From Methylobacterium durans (GTDB taxonomy: Bacteria > Pseudomonadota > Alphaproteobacteria > Rhizobiales > Beijerinckiaceae): a stretch of 64,000 bases of DNA. Shown piece after piece: positions 59,021-64,000 of the stretch; the first letter of the stretch is position 1; every line of letters begins with the position of its first letter. The notes under the pieces were generated by a model that was given only the letters and a program-made list of their open reading frames with translations, made no database searches and had not been told where the DNA came from. Location: contig NZ_CP029550.1 in NCBI RefSeq assembly GCF_003173715.1, forward strand, positions 6,588,001-6,652,000. Direction: 5' to 3'. The translations under genes were made by a program, and so were the position numbers.

Positions 59021-60505
59021 ATGTCGACAACGATTCTCATCGTCGACGACGATCCCGTGCAGCGCCGTCTCGCCGAGGCGGCGGTGCGGCGCTTCGGCTT
59101 CGAGGCGGTGGTCGCCGAGAACGGTGCGGACGCGCTGACGCACCTGCGCGCCGGTGAGGGCATCGACGTGGTGCTCCTCGACCTCGTCATGCCGGGCCTC
59201 GACGGGCTCGGCGTGCTCGCCGAGATGCGCAAGGGCGGCCTCGACACGCCGGTCATCGTCCAGACCTCGAACGGCTCGATCGACGCGGTGGTCAACGCCA
59301 TGCGCGCCGGGGCCGTCGATTTCGTGGTCAAGCCCGCGGGCGCCGAGCGCCTGCAGGTCTCGATTCGCAACGCCCTCAAGGTCGACCAGCTCGAGGAGGA
59401 GGTCCGGCGCATGCGCCGCCGGGCGTCCGGCGCGCTCACCTTCAAGGACCTCGCCTCGAAGAGCCCGGACATGGACCGGGTGATCCGGCTCGCCGAGCGC
59501 TCGGCGAAATCGAACATCCCCGTCCTGATCGAGGGCGAATCGGGCGTCGGCAAGGAGGTGCTGGCCCGCGCGATCCAGGGTTCGGGCGAGCGCCGCGGCA
59601 AGCCCTTCGTCACAGTCAATTGCGGGGCGATCCCCGAGAACCTCGTCGAATCGACGCTGTTCGGCCACGAGAAGGGGGCGTTCACGGGCGCCACCGAGCG
59701 GCACGTGGGCAAGTTCGTCGAGGCGTCCGGCGGCACCCTCTTCCTCGACGAGATCGGCGAATTGCCCCTCGACGCGCAGGTGAAGCTCCTGCGCGCCCTG
59801 CAGGAGGGCGAGGTCGACCCCGTCGGGGCCAAGCGCAGCGTGCGGGTCGACATCCGCCTCGTGTCGGCGACGAACCGCTCGCTGCTCGACCTCGTCAAGC
59901 AGGGCCGCTTCCGGGAGGATCTCTACTACCGGCTCAACGTCTTCCCGATGACGCTGCCGCCGCTGCGCGCGCGCCGGGAGGACATCCCGGACCTCGTGCG
60001 CTCGTTCTGCGCGCGCTTCGCGGCCGAGGAGGGCAAGCGCGTCCGCTCGGTGACGCCGGAGGCGATGGCGCTGCTGACCCGCTACGGCTGGCCGGGCAAC
60101 GTGCGCCAGCTCGAGAACGCCCTGTTCCGGGCCGTGGTGCTCGCCGATGGCGACGAACTGACGGTCTCCGAATTTCCGCAGATCGCGGCGCAGGTCGAGG
60201 GGTTCGACGTGCGCATCCCGCCCGCGCCGAGCCAGCCGATGCTGCCGACGGGCGCACCCGAGCCGGTGCGCGAGATCGTCCGCGTCGAGGTGCGCGATCC
60301 CCACGCCATGTCCCTCGTCGTCGAGGACACGGGAGAGATGAAGACGATGGAGGGGCTGGAGGCCGAGATCATCCGCTTCGCCCTGCAATTCTACCGCGGC
60401 CGGATGTCCGAGGTCTCGCGCCGCCTCGGAATCGGCCGATCTACCCTCTACCGCAAGCTCAAGGACCTCGGCCTCGACGAGGGCTCCGAGGAAGCTGCGG
60501 CCTGA
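59021..60505 (+). CDS. Sigma-54-dependent response regulator (NtrC family)
   Basis: 494 residues from the ATG at 59021, with GGGAG 6-10 bases upstream. Receiver domain with phosphoacceptor Asp54 (VVLLDLVMPGLDG) and the conserved Lys in VVKPAG. The AAA+ domain has Walker A GESGVGKEVLARA, the sigma-54 contact loop GAFTGA, Walker B GGTLFLDEIGE and the arginine finger region. The C-terminus is a Fis-type helix-turn-helix (MSEVSRRLGIGRSTLYRKLK). No histidine kinase is next to it, so its partner and targets are unknown. Confidence 0.93.
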   Translation: MSTTILIVDDDPVQRRLAEAAVRRFGFEAVVAENGADALTHLRAGEGIDVVLLDLVMPGLDGLGVLAEMRKGGLDTPVIVQTSNGSIDAVVNAMRAGAVDFVVKPAGAERLQVSIRNALKVDQLEEEVRRMRRRASGALTFKDLASKSPDMDRVIRLAERSAKSNIPVLIEGESGVGKEVLARAIQGSGERRGKPFVTVNCGAIPENLVESTLFGHEKGAFTGATERHVGKFVEASGGTLFLDEIGELPLDAQVKLLRALQEGEVDPVGAKRSVRVDIRLVSATNRSLLDLVKQGRFREDLYYRLNVFPMTLPPLRARREDIPDLVRSFCARFAAEEGKRVRSVTPEAMALLTRYGWPGNVRQLENALFRAVVLADGDELTVSEFPQIAAQVEGFDVRIPPAPSQPMLPTGAPEPVREIVRVEVRDPHAMSLVVEDTGEMKTMEGLEAEIIRFALQFYRGRMSEVSRRLGIGRSTLYRKLKDLGLDEGSEEAAA

Positions 60506-60604
60506 GGGCCTTCCTTCCGGCCCGTGCGATTGCACACGGCCGGGCTTGAGACGATAACCATACGAAGGGCTTGGCGGCACGGCCGCATGTCCCGGAGAGC
60601 AGCA

Positions 60605-62628
60605 ATGGGCCTGTCGCGCTCTGCCACCTTCGCCCTGGCCGTCCTCGCGGCTGCGGCGCCGCAGCTCCGGCCGGCCCACGCCGAGGTCCAGCCCGAGGCG
60701 GCGCGCCCGGCCGAGATCGCGCCCGAGCCCGCGGCGACGCCGGACCCCGTCCGCACCGACGCCCTCACCGAGGGGCTGGATCCCGGCGAGCCGAAGGCCG
60801 AGGCGACGACCGCCGGCCCTCCGGAGGCCGGGGACGCCGCAGCGGATTCGAAACCCGAGCCGGCGAGCCCCGCGGGCGTCACCGAGGTTCCGGCCGCGGC
60901 GCCGGCCGCGCCCCCTCCCCGGCCGACCCGCAGGAAGCGGCCGTCGCCGCTCGCCTCGCGGACCCGGCGCCCCTCCTGCCCCGGCTCACGACGAAGGAGC
61001 GCGAGGCGATCCAGGCGTTCTACGCGCTCGGTGCCTTCAAGCCGGTCTGGATCGCCGACCGCGCCTTCACGCCTGCCGCCAAGGCCGTCGCCGCGCGCCT
61101 CGCGCGGGCGGCCGAGGACGGGCTCGACCCGGCCGCCTACCCGGTGCCGGTCCTCGGCGTGCTGACGCGGCCCGAGACCGAGGCCGAGATCGCTGAGGCG
61201 GACCTCAAGCTGTCGGCCTCCGTGGCGCTCTACGCCCGCGACGCGCGGGGCGGGCGCCTCAACCCGTCCGCGCTGTCGCGCCTCATCACCCCGACCCTCG
61301 ATCTGCCCGCGCCCGACGCGGTGCTCGGCCTGATCGCGACGGCCGGCGACGCGGCGGGCGACCGCCTGCAGCGCTACAACCCCGACAGCGCGGGCTACCG
61401 CGCCCTCAAGGCGCGACTCGCAGCAATCCGAGAGCGCACGCCCGCGGGCACGTCCGCGGCGCTACCGTCCGGCCCGGTTCTCAAGGTCGGGATGCGCGAC
61501 GCGCGCGTGCCGCTGATCCGCGCCCGGTTCGGCCTCGCCACCTGCAGGGCCGGGACCCTCGATGCGGGCCCCGGCGAGGCGGAAGATTACGATTCGGGCG
61601 TCGCCGCCGCGGTCGCCGCCTTCCAGAAGCGGCGCGGCCTGCCCGCGAGCGGCGACCTCACGCCCCAGACCGTGGCGGCCCTCGGCGGGCCGGAGGCCAA
61701 GCCCGTCCGCAATGAGGGCGAGGCCGAACTCCTCGTCAACATGGAGCGCTGGCGCTGGCTACCGGCCCTCGGGCGCGACTACGTCATGGTCAACATCCCC
61801 GAGTTCCGGCTGCGGGTTTTCCGCGACGGCCTCCTCAAGGACGAGACCCGGGTGATCGTCGGCAAGACGGAATCGCCGACGCCGATCTTCTCGGGGATGA
61901 TGGAGTACGCGGTCGTCAATCCGTCCTGGAACGTGCCGCCCTCGATTCTGAAGAACGAGTTCCTGCCGGGCCTCGCCCGCGACCCGAACTACGCGGCCCG
62001 GCGTGGCTATCAGGTCGTGCGCCGCGGCAACACGATCTCGGTGCGCCAGCCGCCGGGTGAGCGTAACGCGCTGGGCTTCATCAAATTCCTGTTCCCCAAC
62101 AACCACGCGGTCTATCTGCACGACACGCCGAACCGCTCGTTGTTCTCGGCGTCCTTCCGGGCGATGAGCCACGGCTGCGTGCGCGTCGACGATCCCTTCC
62201 GCTTCGCCGATTCGGTCCTGCCCGCCGCCTGGACCAGCGAGCGGCTGACGAAGCTGATCGGCAAGGGCGAGCGCACCATCCGCCTCGACGAGAAGCTGCC
62301 CGTTCACCTCGCCTATTTCACGGCCTACCTCGACGATGCCGGACAGTTCCGGACGCTGCCCGACCTCTACGGTGTCGATGCGCGCATGCGGGCGGCTCTC
62401 GGCCTGCCGGGCGGTGCCGCCCTCGTCGCCAAGGCTCCGCCGGAGCCCAAGCGGCGCGCCACCGAGATGCCGAAGCCCAAGCCTCAAGCGGTCGCGCAGC
62501 AGGCGGCCCAGCACGCGCCCCGCCTGCCCCGGCGCACGGCCCGCGCCGCGGAAGCCCCGCCGGCCGATTTCGGCGAGCCGGGCCTCTGGACGCCGCGCCC
62601 GGCGCCGGTCTCGCGCGGCTGGTGGTGA
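60605..62628 (+). CDS. L,D-transpeptidase (YcbB-like), with one frameshift as sequenced
   Basis: The start at 60605 is set by GGAGAG at 60594-60599 and a signal peptide (MGLSRSATFALAVLAAAAPQ, cleavage near AHAEV). After a Pro/Ala/Glu-rich linker the frame is lost near 60911-60920. The rest is in the -1 frame: TTKEREAIQAFYALGAFKPV, a peptidoglycan-binding domain (VAAFQKRRGLPASGDLTPQT) and the catalytic domain ending SHGCVRVDDPFRFAD with the active-site Cys. One added C in CCCCCTCCCC joins them as about 674 residues. It cross-links peptidoglycan by 3-3 bonds in the periplasm. Confidence 0.88.
60911..60920 (+). other. Frameshift site in the L,D-transpeptidase gene
   Basis: CCCCCTCCCC. Adding one C changes the reading from ...APPPRPTRRKR to ...APPPPADPQEAAVAARLADP and connects the signal peptide and linker to the catalytic part. 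Either C-run could be the short one. Confidence 0.75.
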
Positions 62629-63073
62629 GCGCGCGCCCCAGCCTCGACGGGGCATCGATGCCGTGAGCCCCGTCGCGGAGACGACGGTCGGCTGACGGCG
62701 GCCCCTGCTGGCTCCCGTCCCACAGGGGATCGTCCCGGCCGGGGCCGCCCTCGGCGCGGCCGTCAGGATCCTTCTCCGCCGCATCGCACGCGTCCTGCGA
62801 CGTCTCGACCGGTCTCTCGCCCGACGGGGCCAGTCACCCGCAGATATGGACAAGCTCGATCTGACGATCAGTCGGATCGACACTGCACATCGTCGCTCCG
62901 TCACACGTAAGTCGCGAAACGTACGTAGGATGTAGAACTATAAATTCTTGGGCGCGCGCAAATACGACTGACGACAGCTTTGGCGCAACTGCTGGTGCAA
63001 GCCGGCCACACGCAGGACGGTGGGGCAATCCAGAAGATTCTGTCGGGGGCGGCAATCCGCTTGGATGGGCGCC
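62629..63073. other. Spacer between the L,D-transpeptidase and DUF4214 genes
   Basis: 445 bases. A 9-bp perfect stem cgacggggc / gccccgtcg (62645-62653 with 62667-62675) lies 17 bases after the first gene, without a T-run, and may mark a Rho-dependent end. An AT-rich stretch with TATAAA at 62939-62944 could be a -10 box, but no matching -35 was found. No gene was recognised. Confidence 0.4.
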
Positions 63074-63964
63074 ATGACATACCAGTTCACGGACATGACA
63101 GACGGCCGCGGTTTGACACCCGGACTCTTCACCGACCTCGGTGGATCGGGCGAGGGGGAGGCGTCCGGAGGTGGAACGCCGAATCCCGGCTCGGAAAATC
63201 ACACTTGGTTCGGATCCTACACGCACTACGTCGGCAGCACCGGCGGAGAGGTCTACGCCCTGTATAACGGCCTGCTGGAGCGAAATCCCGATCCGTCGAG
63301 CGACTACTGGCTGACATTGCTCACCCAGGGCGCGAGCCTCGAAGAGGTGACCCAGGGCATCCTGACCTCGCCCGAGGGTCAGACCCACATCAACGCTCCC
63401 GACACGGCGGGCTACGTCGAGCAACTCTACCAGACGGTGCTCGACCGGCCGAGCGACCCGGCGGGCGCCGCCTTCTGGATCGCGAGCCTCAACAGCGGCC
63501 TGTCGCGCGCCGCGGCGGCGGACGGCTTCGTGTTCTCGGCTGAGCACATCGGCCAATTGCAGCCCGCCTTCGATGCCGGCATTTTCGTGCCCGACCCGAC
63601 GGCCTCGAACATCTCACGGCTCTATTACGGGTTGCTCGACCGGTCTCCCGATGCCGGCGGCCTGCAGGCGTGGCACACGCAGGCCGATTTCGGGACGTCG
63701 TTGTCGGCCATCGCCCAGGGCTTTCTGCTGTCCCCGGAATACGCGGCCCAGCATCCGACATCCCCGACGGACGCGGCGTATGTTGGCGACCTCTACGAAG
63801 GTGCGCTGGGCCGGGCGCCGGACGCCGCGGGCGCGCAGTACTGGGAGAGCGCCCTCGCTTCCCAAACCCTGACGCGGGCGGAGGTCGCCGTCGGCATCTC
63901 TGAGAGTGCCGAGGCCCACGCGTATCTCAGCGCTTTCATCGAGGAGGGCTGGCTCCTCGCGTAG
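63074..63964 (+). CDS. DUF4214 repeat protein
   Basis: 296 residues from the ATG at 63074; an ATG three codons upstream is equally possible. After a Gly/Ser-rich N-terminal 40 residues there are four copies of a 50-60-residue helical repeat with the pattern LY-x3-L-x-R-x-PD-x2-G-x2-YW (LYNGLLERNPDPSSDYW, LYQTVLDRPSDPAGAAFW, LYYGLLDRSPDAGGLQAW, LYEGALGRAPDAAGAQYW). This is the DUF4214 type, often found in secreted RTX-like and surface-layer-associated proteins. No signal peptide is visible; the N-terminus may carry other secretion information. Function unknown. Confidence 0.85.
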   Translation: MTYQFTDMTDGRGLTPGLFTDLGGSGEGEASGGGTPNPGSENHTWFGSYTHYVGSTGGEVYALYNGLLERNPDPSSDYWLTLLTQGASLEEVTQGILTSPEGQTHINAPDTAGYVEQLYQTVLDRPSDPAGAAFWIASLNSGLSRAAAADGFVFSAEHIGQLQPAFDAGIFVPDPTASNISRLYYGLLDRSPDAGGLQAWHTQADFGTSLSAIAQGFLLSPEYAAQHPTSPTDAAYVGDLYEGALGRAPDAAGAQYWESALASQTLTRAEVAVGISESAEAHAYLSAFIEEGWLLA

Positions 63965-64000
63965 GCGCCGGCGATGGGCGTGCCGGGCCGATGTCGTCGG

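Overview
The window reads as a chromosomal segment of a high-GC alphaproteobacterium, most like Methylobacterium/Methylorubrum (order Hyphomicrobiales). The reasons are the very high GC content, the gene order of the ribosomal/RNA-polymerase locus, a three-gene pnt transhydrogenase with an aa3-oxidase subunit IV-like gene beside it, an HpnP-like hopanoid methylase, and tRNAs that encode their CCA ends. The genus assignment is inference; no search was possible.

1-28.4 kb is one long minus-strand information-processing block. Read in the direction of transcription (right to left) it runs tRNA-Trp, secE, nusG, rplK, rplA, [hpnP-like radical SAM gene], rplJ, rplL, rpoB, rpoC, rpsL, rpsG, fusA, tuf, then the S10 and spc operons (rpsJ, rplC, D, W, B, rpsS, rplV, rpsC, rplP, rpmC, rpsQ, gap, rplN, X, E, rpsN, H, rplF, R, rpsE), with rpsE cut by the window edge. 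Clear promoters can be read before rplJ and rpsL, and terminators after rplA and rpoC.

28.4-32.2 kb holds a second, identical tuf gene and a secreted-protein gene split by a 1.4-kb IS701-family element. 32.2-37.3 kb is the glycine cleavage operon gcvT-gcvH-gcvP behind a tandem glycine riboswitch. 37.3-40.3 kb has an outer-membrane beta-barrel gene, a membrane-anchored TAXI-type binding protein and a regulatory region with a strong terminator, a tiny ORF and repeated operator-like sites. 40.3-45.8 kb is a plus-strand sulfonate-sulfur operon (FMN reductase, two SsuA paralogues, SsuC, SsuB, SsuD). 45.8-51 kb has a YgjV-like membrane protein, tRNA-Gly, tRNA-Tyr, recJ and two secreted beta-propeller proteins. 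51-54.5 kb is pntAA-pntAB-pntB and the oxidase-subunit-like gene. 54.6-64 kb has an ABC1/UbiB-family kinase, an AbrB-Doc toxin-antitoxin pair, oligoendopeptidase F, a sigma-54 response regulator, an L,D-transpeptidase and a DUF4214 repeat protein.

The order tRNA-Tyr, tRNA-Gly, (14 kb of other genes), tuf, (IS-split gene), tRNA-Trp, secE, nusG looks like an ancestral tufB-type operon broken apart by accessory insertions. Three genes (rpoC, the L,D-transpeptidase, the transposase) carry single frameshifts, each near a mononucleotide run. rpoC is essential, so at least that one is most likely a sequence error. No CRISPR array, prophage or large defence locus was seen. The most speculative new signals are the sORF-terminator unit upstream of the TAXI gene and the paired operator-like repeats before the sulfonate operon.
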